Position numbers and translations under genes: made by a program. DNA of 45,241 nt. Source: an uncultured Bacteroidota bacterium (GTDB lineage: Bacteria > Bacteroidota > Bacteroidia > Chitinophagales > Chitinophagaceae). The stretch spans positions 1-45,241 of the forward strand of contig CAINUN010000080.1 of assembly GCA_903853805.1 (NCBI GenBank), in the 5' to 3' direction. A model generated the notes under the pieces. That model was not told where the DNA came from. It worked only from the letters and a program-made list of their open reading frames with translations, and made no database searches. Of this stretch, positions 26,487 to 34,792 are shown in pieces (position 1 is the first letter of the stretch; every line of letters starts with the position of its first letter).

Positions 26487-27710
26487 ATGAAATCTTTCGA
26501 TGTTCCGGTTCAATATCGCAGCCCTATTATTACTGCCATCAAAAAACAACGCAAGGAAGCGGATAAGTTGAAAAAAGACTTCTCCCCCACTCGCTTGCCA
26601 ATTGGTTCTATTGAAATCATTCTTGCACGCCATTTTGGTTTTTGTTATGGTGTTGAAAATGCCATTGAAATCGCCTTTCGAGCAATAGAAGAAAACCCAG
26701 GTAAACATGTTTATCTACTCAGTGAAATGATTCATAATCCTGGTGTAAATGCAGATCTTGAACAACTTGGCGTTCGATTTATTATGGACACCAAAGGGAA
26801 TCAATTAATATCGTGGAACGACATTTCTAAAGATGATATAGTCATTATACCTGCGTTTGGCACTACCCTTGAAATGGAGGCTTTACTTCGTGAAAAAGGC
26901 ATTGAACCTACTCGATATGAAACCACCTGTCCATTTGTTGAAAAGGTTTGGAATCGTGCTGAGAAAATTGGAGAAGAAGGATATACTATTATCGTACATG
27001 GCAAGCCTAATCATGAAGAAACAAGAGCAACATTTTCACACAGCCGAGCACATACACCAACCATTGTAGTGAAAGACATGAAACAGGCAGAACATCTTGC
27101 AAAATTTATTACAAAGCAATTACCAATTACTCAGTTTTATGAAGATTTTAAAGGTCAGTATTCTGAAGGTTTTGATGTAGAAAAAGATTTGGTAAAAATT
27201 GGAGTAGTCAACCAAACAACCATGCTTGCCAGCGAAACACAAGCAATAGCAGATTATTTGAAACAAGTGATGATAGAATTTCATCAGCCAAATGAAATTG
27301 CAGAACGATTTGCTGACACTCGCGACACACTATGTTATGCAACCAACGATAATCAAAGTGCAGTATCGGGAATGTTAGAACAAGACGCAGATTTGGCAAT
27401 TGTCATTGGTGGTTATAATAGTTCCAATACTTCACATCTTGTTGAGCTTTGTGAAGAAAAACTACCAACCTATTTCATCCGTGATGAGCATTGTTTGAAT
27501 AGCAAAAACAGCATCAATCACTTCTTACTACATGAACATAAAGAAGTAGAAACAGAAAATTATTTACCAGCCAATGAGAAGATAAAAATCATGATTACAT
27601 CAGGCGCATCTTGCCCAGATGCATTGGTAGAAAGAGTGATGGAAAGGCTCAGCTTATTGACTGGTAATCAAGAGAGATTTGATCAGCTAAAAGAATCAAA
27701 TGTCTATTAG
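26487..27710 (+). CDS. ispH: 4-hydroxy-3-methylbut-2-enyl diphosphate reductase
   Basis: Encodes 407 residues. This is the last enzyme of the methylerythritol phosphate pathway: it reductively dehydrates HMBPP to isopentenyl and dimethylallyl diphosphate with a [4Fe-4S] cluster. The three cluster Cys are C53 in HFGFCYGVENA, one in ETTCPFVEKVW and one in ITSGASCPDALVERV. The substrate-binding His-rich stretches (HNPGVN, HGKPNHEE) and VNQTTMLASET are present. The length is that of the long Bacteroidota form; it has a 40-residue N-terminal extension and a longer middle than the E. coli protein of about 316 residues. Its stop overlaps the convergent DUF2490 gene by 4 bp. Confidence 0.96.
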   Translation: MKSFDVPVQYRSPIITAIKKQRKEADKLKKDFSPTRLPIGSIEIILARHFGFCYGVENAIEIAFRAIEENPGKHVYLLSEMIHNPGVNADLEQLGVRFIMDTKGNQLISWNDISKDDIVIIPAFGTTLEMEALLREKGIEPTRYETTCPFVEKVWNRAEKIGEEGYTIIVHGKPNHEETRATFSHSRAHTPTIVVKDMKQAEHLAKFITKQLPITQFYEDFKGQYSEGFDVEKDLVKIGVVNQTTMLASETQAIADYLKQVMIEFHQPNEIAERFADTRDTLCYATNDNQSAVSGMLEQDADLAIVIGGYNSSNTSHLVELCEEKLPTYFIRDEHCLNSKNSINHFLLHEHKEVETENYLPANEKIKIMITSGASCPDALVERVMERLSLLTGNQERFDQLKESNVY

Positions 27711-28408
27711 TATTTCAACTTTTTAATGATTTTCTTCCATTTAGGAAGATCATAAATACATTTGATATTAACGAAGCTATAGCTCCAAGGATTATTTACA
27801 TTGAATTCGTCAATAATAACAAACTCAAGACCTAAGTTTAATTTCTTTTGGTAGAGGTAATTCAACCCTGGTCCATAACGAAAGCGATAAAAATTAGGTT
27901 GTTGATTTTTCCATTTCACATAAGGGTCAACATAAAAATATAGTTCAAGTTTTTTATTGAATTTATAGTTGAGTGAAACCATATTCCTTGTTACAGGCCA
28001 AGAAGGGTTGTATTGCATATACTCCCTATCAAAGTACTCTACATCATATTGAAACAACGGACGCCATGTTAATTCAAATTTCTTACCAAGCCCTTTCTTT
28101 ATTGTAGCATAAAACCAGAAACGATGAAAGTCAATATCATATTGAAAAGCATAACGGTACTCAAAGCCCAACTTTAGCCACTTGTTCATCTTTCTGTCAA
28201 ACTGAGCAGAAATCATACTTCTTTCAAATTTGGTAGAATTGTCAACAAAGCCAATAATATACTTAAGAGAAAGGTTCGTTTTTTTTGTTAGCGGATAATT
28301 GACACCAACATTCGTCCAAGACTCAAAATCTTTGACATCCTGCCCCATTACCGAAATGGCAAAAAGGAAAAAAGGCAACAGCAATAATCTTTTCAATGGA
28401 GCAACCAT
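27707..28408 (-). CDS. DUF2490 outer-membrane protein
   Basis: Encodes 233 residues with a signal peptide (MVAPLKRLLLLPFFLFAISV to MGQD). The mature region, starting DFESWTNVGVNYPLTKKTNL, matches DUF2490, an outer-membrane barrel family common in Bacteroidota. Amphipathic strands rich in Tyr and Phe run throughout, and the barrel ends in a Lys-rich tail. The function is unknown. It is probably monocistronic, with a possible -7 box at 28435-28442, and converges on ispH with overlapping stops. Confidence 0.85.
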   Translation of the reverse strand: MVAPLKRLLLLPFFLFAISVMGQDVKDFESWTNVGVNYPLTKKTNLSLKYIIGFVDNSTKFERSMISAQFDRKMNKWLKLGFEYRYAFQYDIDFHRFWFYATIKKGLGKKFELTWRPLFQYDVEYFDREYMQYNPSWPVTRNMVSLNYKFNKKLELYFYVDPYVKWKNQQPNFYRFRYGPGLNYLYQKKLNLGLEFVIIDEFNVNNPWSYSFVNIKCIYDLPKWKKIIKKLKY

Positions 28409-28434
28409 ATTAGTGTTGAAAAATCACGTGGTAT

Positions 28435-28442
28435 CAAATATA
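28435..28442 (-). promoter_or_regulatory. Putative -7 box for the DUF2490 gene
   Basis: The minus strand reads TATATTTG, matching TAnnTTTG, about 27 bp upstream of the ATG at 28408. No -33 TTG is seen at the usual distance. Confidence 0.45.
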
Positions 28443-28580
28443 GGGAAAGCAATTTGGGAAATGCTTTTTAGTGTGCAATCGCAATGTAATTGTTCATCAA
28501 TAATTGTCTAAATACAGCAGTCCAAAACGTTTATAACGGAATCATTGGCATTATTGTAATTATTGTTTCTCTTTTAAAAT

Positions 28581-28610
28581 AAAAAAACCGCCTCTCGAGA
28601 AGCGGTTTTT
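28581..28610 (-). terminator. Terminator of the aldolase gene
   Basis: AAAAAACCGC and GCGGTTTTTT form a perfect 10-bp stem around CTCTCGAGAA. It lies 20 bp past the minus-strand stop at 28630 and is symmetric, so it can also act on the other strand. Confidence 0.85.
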
Positions 28611-28629
28611 TCAATTAGTTATTATTGAA

Positions 28630-29688
28630 TTAAGCAAGCGTAATGCTACCATCTAAATAAACATCTTGAATAGTATTCAACAATTGAACACCTTCGTTCA
28701 TTGGTTTTTGGAAAGCTTTACGTCCGCTGATTAAGCCCATACCACCTGCGCGTTTGTTCACTACTGCTGTCATAACTGCTTCTGCCATATCACTCGCACC
28801 TTTCGATTCGCCACCTGAGTTAATCAACCCTACACGACCCATGTAGCAGTTAGCCACTTGGTAACGGCAAAGGTCAATTGGGTGATCAGTTGTCAATTCT
28901 TCGTACACTTTTTTGTGGGTCTTACCGAAGTTCAACGCTGTGTATCCACCATTATTAGTAGGTAATTTTTGTTTGATGATATCGGCTTGAATAGTCACAC
29001 CCAAGTGGTTTGCTTGACCTGTAAGGTCGGCAGCAGCGTGGTAGTCCACACCATCTTTCTTAAAGCCACTGTTGCGAAGGTAGCACCAAAGCACAGTTGC
29101 CATACCCAATTCATGAGCATATTCAAAAGCCTTAGCTACTTCTACAATTTGACGAGCACTTTCATCAGAACCGAAATAGATAGTTGCACCAACAGCAGTT
29201 GCACCCATGTTCCAAGCATCTTTAATAGTGCCGAACATGATTTGGTCGAACTTATTTGGGTAAGAAATGAATTCGTTGTGGTTAATCTTTACAATGAAAG
29301 GAATTTTATGAGCGTATTTACGAGCCACAGAACCCAACACACCATAAGTAGAAGCAACGGCATTGCAACCGCCTTCCATAGCGAGCTTCACAATATTTTC
29401 AGGGTCGAAATAAATAGGATTGGGAGCGAAAGATGCACCAGCACTATGTTCAATTCCTTGGTCAACTGGAAGGATAGAAACATAACCCGAACCAGCAAGA
29501 CGTCCGTGATTTTGAAGTGCTGCAATGCTGCGCAAGGTTTGAATGTTACGGTTAGAAGACATCCATACATCGTCTATTGCATTTCCTGAAGGAATGTGCA
29601 ATTGAGATTTGTCAATTGTCTTAGACGAGTGATTCAAGTAATACTCGGCTTTGTCGGCGAGCAATTCTTGTATTTTTGTTGAAGCCAT
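28630..29688 (-). CDS. fbaB: Class I fructose-bisphosphate aldolase (DhnA/FbaB type)
   Basis: Encodes 352 residues. It reversibly cleaves fructose 1,6-bisphosphate into dihydroxyacetone phosphate and glyceraldehyde 3-phosphate, serving glycolysis and gluconeogenesis. DhnA-type marks: the early phrase [14 protein letters not shown], the strand [10 protein letters not shown], a probable Schiff-base Lys in [11 protein letters not shown], and the phosphate-binding segments NSGGESKG and [10 protein letters not shown]. Its length fits the family. The enzyme is cytoplasmic and the gene monocistronic, with a -7 box at 29717-29724 and the terminator at 28581-28610. Confidence 0.94.
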   Translation of the reverse strand: MASTKIQELLADKAEYYLNHSSKTIDKSQLHIPSGNAIDDVWMSSNRNIQTLRSIAALQNHGRLAGSGYVSILPVDQGIEHSAGASFAPNPIYFDPENIVKLAMEGGCNAVASTYGVLGSVARKYAHKIPFIVKINHNEFISYPNKFDQIMFGTIKDAWNMGATAVGATIYFGSDESARQIVEVAKAFEYAHELGMATVLWCYLRNSGFKKDGVDYHAAADLTGQANHLGVTIQADIIKQKLPTNNGGYTALNFGKTHKKVYEELTTDHPIDLCRYQVANCYMGRVGLINSGGESKGASDMAEAVMTAVVNKRAGGMGLISGRKAFQKPMNEGVQLLNTIQDVYLDGSITLA

Positions 29689-29716
29689 AATAGATGGATT
29701 TTTTAAAAAAGTAGCG

Positions 29717-29724
29717 CAAAGGTA
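29717..29724 (-). promoter_or_regulatory. -7 box of the aldolase gene
   Basis: TACCTTTG on the minus strand, 28 bp upstream of the ATG at 29688. It matches TAnnTTTG; a -33 TTG was not found. Confidence 0.5.
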
Positions 29725-29787
29725 ATAATCCTAATTAAAAAATAACTGATGAAACTCACTTAACAACTTATTAAGCTACTAGGAGTC

Positions 29788-30141
29788 TCAATCATAGTTT
29801 TTAAAGTAAACAAGAACGAAGAAACTGAATAGCAATGTAACCTCATAAAAACAGAAAGAATAAATAACGGCATTGGAGGGTGAAAGCAATAGAAAACGCA
29901 AACAAATACTCAACAAAGTAAGGAAAAGATAGCCATAAGCCCCCCATTTCTTCATATCACAAATGAACAACCAACAAATGAAAAGTAATAAAGCCCAAAT
30001 AGGTTGTATCCACCCTTCAAGTGTAAATGGCGACATCATTTCCGACCAAACACTAAACAGCAACATGATGAGATGAAAAAAGCCAATCCATGGAAATGCG
30101 ATAGGTGGTTTATGAAGAATACGAGCAAAAAAGTTTGGCAT
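29788..30141 (-). CDS. Small integral membrane protein of unknown family
   Basis: Encodes 117 residues with four predicted membrane helices (starting near FPWIGFFHLIMLL, IWALLLFICWLFI, YLFLTLLSICLRF and FYEVTLLFSFFVL). No conserved motif was recognised. TAAGTTTG on the minus strand at 30161-30168, 20 bp before the start, could be its -7 box. It is divergent from mdh. Confidence 0.6.
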   Translation of the reverse strand: MPNFFARILHKPPIAFPWIGFFHLIMLLFSVWSEMMSPFTLEGWIQPIWALLLFICWLFICDMKKWGAYGYLFLTLLSICLRFLLLSPSNAVIYSFCFYEVTLLFSFFVLVYFKNYD

Positions 30142-30255
30142 GAGTTTTTTTGAATGAAGGCAAACTTACTTGAAAACACTCACAGGCATTTGTTTCAATT
30201 AGGAATGATTTTTCAAAAATTGACAAGAATCATAACATCCTAATTGCTTATCGAT

Positions 30256-30263
30256 TAAATTTG
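30256..30263 (+). promoter_or_regulatory. -7 box of mdh
   Basis: TAAATTTG, an exact TAnnTTTG match, 40 bp upstream of the ATG at 30304, giving a leader of about 30-35 nucleotides. Confidence 0.5.
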
Positions 30264-30303
30264 CCGCGAATTTTAATTTTTTAACTTAAAACGTATCTAT
30301 AAA

Positions 30304-31239
30304 ATGAAAGTAACAGTAGTAGGTGCTGGTGCAGTTGGTGCCACATGTGCCGATAATATCGCTCGTAAAGAATTGGTAGAAGAATTGGTGTTAGTGGACA
30401 TCAAAGAAGGTTTTGCCGAAGGAAAAGCTTTGGACATTAGCCAAACTGCTTCATTGCTTGGTTTCGATACTCGAGTAATAGGAAGCACCAATGATTATAG
30501 CAAAACAGCAAACTCAGATGTTTGTGTCATTACTTCAGGTATTCCACGCAAGCCTGGAATGACCCGTGAAGAACTAATTGGTACTAACGCTAAGATAGTT
30601 GAAACAGTTGCTAAGAACCTTTTGCAATATTCTCCAAATACTATTTTAGTGGTTATCTCCAACCCAATGGATACGATGACTTATTTAACTTTGAAAGCTA
30701 CTGGTCTTCCAAAAAATCGTGTAATAGGAATGGGAGGAATTTTAGATAGTGCTCGTTTTAAAGTTTATTTACAACAAGCATTAGATTGTTCAACAAATGA
30801 CTTGCATGCTGTAGTTGTTGGTGGTCATGGCGATACAACCATGATTCCTTTGACGCGCTTGGCTACTTTGAACGGAACACCAGTTAGTAACTTTTTGAAT
30901 GCAGACCAATTAAAGCAAGTTTCTGCTGACACTATGGTGGGTGGTGCTACATTGACAAAATTATTAGGCACTTCAGCTTGGTATGCACCAGGAGCAGCAG
31001 GCGCAGCATTGGTTGAAAGTATTATTCGCAATGAGAAGAAAGTTTTCCCTTGTTGTGTTGCCTTAGATGGTGAATACGGTCAAACAGATATTTGCCTAGG
31101 TGTCCCTGTGGTTATAGGCAAGAATGGTTGGGAAAAAATTATTGATTACAAATTGAATGCAGAAGAAATGGAAGCATTCAACAAGTCAGCTGATGCTGTT
31201 AGAAACATGAATAGTGTTTTGGAAACTTTGGCTGTTTAA
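30304..31239 (+). CDS. mdh: Malate dehydrogenase
   Basis: Encodes 311 residues. It interconverts malate and oxaloacetate with NAD in the citric acid cycle. The Rossmann motif VVGAGAVGATCADNIA opens the protein, with an acidic residue after beta-2 (LVDIKEG) favouring NAD. The substrate Arg loop GIPRKPGMTREEL has the extra Arg pair that marks malate rather than lactate specificity. The catalytic pair is the Asp/Arg region of the LDH/MDH fold and the His of VVGGHGDTTMIPL. Length and fold fit the LDH-like MDH group found in Bacteroidota. It is monocistronic, ending at the terminator at 31264. Confidence 0.95.
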   Translation: MKVTVVGAGAVGATCADNIARKELVEELVLVDIKEGFAEGKALDISQTASLLGFDTRVIGSTNDYSKTANSDVCVITSGIPRKPGMTREELIGTNAKIVETVAKNLLQYSPNTILVVISNPMDTMTYLTLKATGLPKNRVIGMGGILDSARFKVYLQQALDCSTNDLHAVVVGGHGDTTMIPLTRLATLNGTPVSNFLNADQLKQVSADTMVGGATLTKLLGTSAWYAPGAAGAALVESIIRNEKKVFPCCVALDGEYGQTDICLGVPVVIGKNGWEKIIDYKLNAEEMEAFNKSADAVRNMNSVLETLAV

Positions 31240-31263
31240 AATTTCAATTTTCACATTGAAAAT

Positions 31264-31287
31264 GGGTTGTGTGAGCAACCCTTTTTT
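31264..31287 (+). terminator. Terminator of mdh
   Basis: GGGTTG (31264-31269) and CAACCC (31276-31281) with a 6-nt loop, then TTTTTT, 25 bp after the mdh stop. Confidence 0.8.
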
Positions 31288-31293
31288 ATTGCA

Positions 31294-31323
31294 TAAAAAA
31301 AGCCGACCTGAGAACAGGCCAGC
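31294..31323 (-). terminator. Terminator of the CotH-lipoprotein transcript
   Basis: On the minus strand GCTGGCCTG-TTCT-CAGGTCGGC forms a 9-bp stem with two G-U pairs, followed by seven T. It lies about 90 bp beyond the lipoprotein stop at 31414. Confidence 0.7.
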
Positions 31324-31413
31324 CCCTATAAACCCTATCAAATGCTAAATTAACTATACAAATTAGAATCCCAAACTTATTTGAAATTATTTTTGAAAAT
31401 AGTTAGCCGTTTC

Positions 31414-31809
31414 TTAGAAAATAATTTTTACTACTCCTACATCAACTGTTTCTTTTCTTCCAGAAATTTCCACATTAGGTATTAATACTAATTTCTGTTT
31501 CCAGAGACAAGTATCACAGTTGCTATAAGTCCACACATCATAGCTTCCTTTTCTTAAAAACTTAAATTCAAAAGAGCCATCGTATGAAGACTTGATGTCG
31601 TCAAAAAAGTACTTATCACCTGCAACACTTATAAAAACATGTTGATTCCCTAGATAACCAGAATCCCTTACAGTACCCGAAGAAGTAACATCTGTTCCGT
31701 AAACTCTGCCTTTAATGCTAGCAAGTCCGCCAGGCCCTGCTTGTTTTTTACAAGAGAAAAATAATGTTGTAGCAATCAATATTATAATAATCGTTTTCAA
31801 AAATTTCAT
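31414..31809 (-). CDS. Small lipoprotein of unknown function
   Basis: Encodes 131 residues. A type II signal with lipobox LFFSC puts the lipidated Cys at residue 20, followed by KK. The rest looks like a single beta-sandwich (carboxypeptidase-regulatory-like: IKGRVYGTDV, then DGSFEFKFLRKGSYDVWTY) with a CDTC pair. It starts 9 bp after the stop of the upstream CotH gene, so it is almost certainly co-transcribed and may act with it at the outer membrane. Confidence 0.8.
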   Translation of the reverse strand: MKFLKTIIIILIATTLFFSCKKQAGPGGLASIKGRVYGTDVTSSGTVRDSGYLGNQHVFISVAGDKYFFDDIKSSYDGSFEFKFLRKGSYDVWTYSNCDTCLWKQKLVLIPNVEISGRKETVDVGVVKIIF

Positions 31810-31818
31810 AGTAGCTAT

Positions 31819-34617
31819 TTATCTGATTAAATTGATTTCTCCCTTAAAAGTTCTTTTCGTGTTTTGAACATCATTATCAAAAGTTGCTTGTACAACATAA
31901 AAGTAAGTACCTATTTCACACAATTGACCTTGATAAATGCCATCCCAACTATCATTAGGATTGGAGGTTGAAAACACTAATTCTCCCCAACGGTCATAAA
32001 TCTTTAGATCTAGTGATTTGATGTCTTTCCCTTTGATAATTCGGAATACATCGTTTTTATTATCGCCGTTCGGTGAAAAAGCAGTTGGAAAAACTATTGA
32101 TTGATTTAATTCGGGAGCATCAGGAGCATTTGGCATATTGCCAACTGGAGGCTCGTAAACAAAATTGGCAACAATGGTATCAGCTTCATTGAATTTCAAA
32201 TTGGCAGTGCCATCAAATGCTGTTGGTAGAAAACTGGTTGTTCCTTTATTTTTGCGCCAAATAAAGAACTTGTAGTTATTAATAGGAGTTGCGCTGATGT
32301 TGTAAACAATTCTTCTATCAAGAACTGTTGTATAAGGATAAGATGGAATTGTAAACCCATTCAAAGCAATTGTTCCTTTATTACTAGGGTTAACATCAAA
32401 CATCATCAAAACTGAATCAGGATTGAAGTATTTAAAATAAGCAATAACAGAGTCTTTCTTTTTAAAACTAAATGAAATAGGAGAAGTCAAAGAATCAGGT
32501 ATAAAAGTATTTGTAGCTACATATTTTTCCCAATGGTCAAAGTAATAATAGCCATTAGTTGGAGTGGTCGCTAAATTGATTATAGTATCTGCATCTAAAG
32601 ATTTTCCCCAAACATAAGGACCTACCGTTGTACCATTAATGCTAACAGTTCCTGAACCTGCAGGTTGAACGTTTAGGAATAATTTCTGAGGATTGAGCTG
32701 CATACAGCTATCTAATTTTTGAGCAATAACCTGACAACGTCCTAAAATCTGAGTGCGTAAAAAAGCAAGATTAGATTGCCAAGTAGAATACACACCTCCC
32801 CATCGATTACAATGTCTCTGCATTTCTGGTTGAATAATATTAATCATGGAATCTAGGTGAGGAATTGCATGGGCGCAATCAAGTGGACCATCCAACATCT
32901 CAAGAAATGTTTTTCTATACAGTTCATTAAAGGATTGATTGTTCATCAATCGTACAAGCATATCAGTGTGTTTGATGCTCGAGTTGTTTTGAAATAAAGT
33001 GAAAGGCTGACATGGGTCATTTTCATAAGTCACGGTTCCCATACCAGTATAATTTTGACCAAGTGCTAAAACATTGTCTTCATCCCACAAAGCATAACGC
33101 CACTTAACTCCTTGACCTTTTCTACCACGCCACCACATGGTATTCCAATTCAGCCAATCAGTATCTACCAACCACGTGTTGTAAATGAAGTAGGTTATAA
33201 AACTTTTAAGATCAAGAAAGTTGGAAACATGGTCATAATTAGCTTGAATTGCCATATTATTTGCAATTATGTAGTTGTACAAATTATTCCACCCAGTATC
33301 GCTTCCTGAACGAATTTGTAGTCCTCCCCAATAACTTAATAAATCCACTTTATCACTATTACTTTGTCCATAATAATAATCGAAATAATCGCCGTTCACT
33401 TTTTCTCTAATTTCATAAATACCCCAATATTGACCATTAACGAAAACAACTGTAGGTGAATAACGACGTTGGTCGAGGTCTAAACCATATTTCAATGAAA
33501 GTGTGTGAACAAAAGCATCGCGTAAGTGACAACTTGGACCACCATTGCCATTATAATTATCCGAAGCACCTGCTTTTAAAATAATTTCACTGAATGTATC
33601 ACGTGTTGAATTGTTGAAGAATTTATACTTCATTGCCCAATCATAACCAAATTCATCTTTTGCATAAATCCTGAAGCCCTTTTGAGGGTACCACCATGAA
33701 TCATTACCATGTTTATGCGCCATTCCTTCAAATTCGAACTTAAATAGGTGAGAAGTGAATTCAAAAAACTCGCAACTTGTATTAGTCTGTGGAAATGAAT
33801 TGCCAAACATCCCATTGTAATCTCCTGCAACTGAAATGATATTCATTGTTGGTGCAATGACTTCATTGATGAAATAAGTATTTGTTTCGTTGAAGCTTGG
33901 CAGAATTAGTGGATCACTGCTAATGGCGTAAGCCCTAATAACTTTGGTTGCAGAAATGGAAATAGGCACTGTATAAACAGGAGAACCAATATTGGGTAAA
34001 GATCCATCAAGCGTGTAGTGTATCTGAACATTTGGATCTGGACTTGAAATCGTAAGAGATTGATTAGTTGTATAAAAACCTGGTGCAACACTAAAAATAG
34101 GTTTGGAAGCATAAGCATTTTTAGCACCAACATTTGCAACGTTTGGTGTCGGCGTATCAAAAACACCCCATTGATTGAATCCATCTGTTTTTCTTCCTCT
34201 TGAATGATTTGCTTGTGTAGGAATTAAATGAACAGAATCTATTATTACACCTGAAGGATTAGCAAGAACAAAGTATTCTCCCTTCATTTGTGTCAATGAA
34301 AAACTTGGATGTAATTGTGTGCCAGAAACTAAATTTCGGTTGCTACAAAAAACCATAATTCTTCCATTAGCGGGAATATTTACAGCAGAAGGAACCGCCC
34401 ATTTTTGTGGCGTGTATTTATCGTCGCTTAAAAAATAACCAGCAAGATTCATTGCTGATGCAGAAGTATTGAACAATTCTACCCAATCTTCTCTTTGCCC
34501 GAATGCATCAGTTGGTCCATTAATATTGGAACAAGAATATTCATTGATGACAACTTGTGAAGTTGCCGAAAAAGAAAAAATAAGGGTTACGAACAGAAGC
34601 GTAATAAAATGTTTCAT
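31819..34617 (-). CDS. Secreted CotH-kinase protein with lamin-tail domain and T9SS type B signal
   Basis: Encodes 932 residues from the ATG at 34617, which begins a signal peptide (MKHFITLLFVTLIFSFSATS); a longer in-frame extension to 34824 lacks one. In order: a lamin-tail domain (VVINEYSCSN... to about residue 150), a chitobiase/FN3-like module (FSVAPGFYTTNQ), the CotH kinase domain (about 250-610) with acidic metal-binding W511-D-E-D514, two beta-rich modules with repeated FxxWxK phrases, and a gliding-motility-associated C-terminal domain (FPTAFSPNGDNKNDVF), the type B sorting signal. CotH-family proteins are atypical kinases that phosphorylate secreted proteins in spore formers; substrates in Bacteroidota are unknown. 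It is divergent from a second CotH gene and in an operon with a lipoprotein. Confidence 0.9.
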   Translation of the reverse strand: MKHFITLLFVTLIFSFSATSQVVINEYSCSNINGPTDAFGQREDWVELFNTSASAMNLAGYFLSDDKYTPQKWAVPSAVNIPANGRIMVFCSNRNLVSGTQLHPSFSLTQMKGEYFVLANPSGVIIDSVHLIPTQANHSRGRKTDGFNQWGVFDTPTPNVANVGAKNAYASKPIFSVAPGFYTTNQSLTISSPDPNVQIHYTLDGSLPNIGSPVYTVPISISATKVIRAYAISSDPLILPSFNETNTYFINEVIAPTMNIISVAGDYNGMFGNSFPQTNTSCEFFEFTSHLFKFEFEGMAHKHGNDSWWYPQKGFRIYAKDEFGYDWAMKYKFFNNSTRDTFSEIILKAGASDNYNGNGGPSCHLRDAFVHTLSLKYGLDLDQRRYSPTVVFVNGQYWGIYEIREKVNGDYFDYYYGQSNSDKVDLLSYWGGLQIRSGSDTGWNNLYNYIIANNMAIQANYDHVSNFLDLKSFITYFIYNTWLVDTDWLNWNTMWWRGRKGQGVKWRYALWDEDNVLALGQNYTGMGTVTYENDPCQPFTLFQNNSSIKHTDMLVRLMNNQSFNELYRKTFLEMLDGPLDCAHAIPHLDSMINIIQPEMQRHCNRWGGVYSTWQSNLAFLRTQILGRCQVIAQKLDSCMQLNPQKLFLNVQPAGSGTVSINGTTVGPYVWGKSLDADTIINLATTPTNGYYYFDHWEKYVATNTFIPDSLTSPISFSFKKKDSVIAYFKYFNPDSVLMMFDVNPSNKGTIALNGFTIPSYPYTTVLDRRIVYNISATPINNYKFFIWRKNKGTTSFLPTAFDGTANLKFNEADTIVANFVYEPPVGNMPNAPDAPELNQSIVFPTAFSPNGDNKNDVFRIIKGKDIKSLDLKIYDRWGELVFSTSNPNDSWDGIYQGQLCEIGTYFYVVQATFDNDVQNTKRTFKGEINLIR

Positions 34618-34792
34618 AACCAAAATTTGTTTAGTGGTTTTATCAAATTTAGAAGTAATTTTTGTTAACCGAAAATGATTTTTTACAACTTCAATTTTTG
34701 TCAAAAAATAAGACTTGAAATGAGACAAAAAAGTTGGTTTTCTTTTGTTTGAAAAACTTTTCCCTATTTTTAAAAAAAACAATCCACGAAAA

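Noticed and set aside
28969-29589. Plus-strand frame of 206 codons opposite the aldolase
   Set aside because: Long only because the aldolase is well coded on the other strand; no family signature or promoter.
34618-34792. Specific promoters for the two divergent CotH genes
   Set aside because: Only near matches to the -7 box (such as TATTTTTA near 34766) are present, so no site is assigned.
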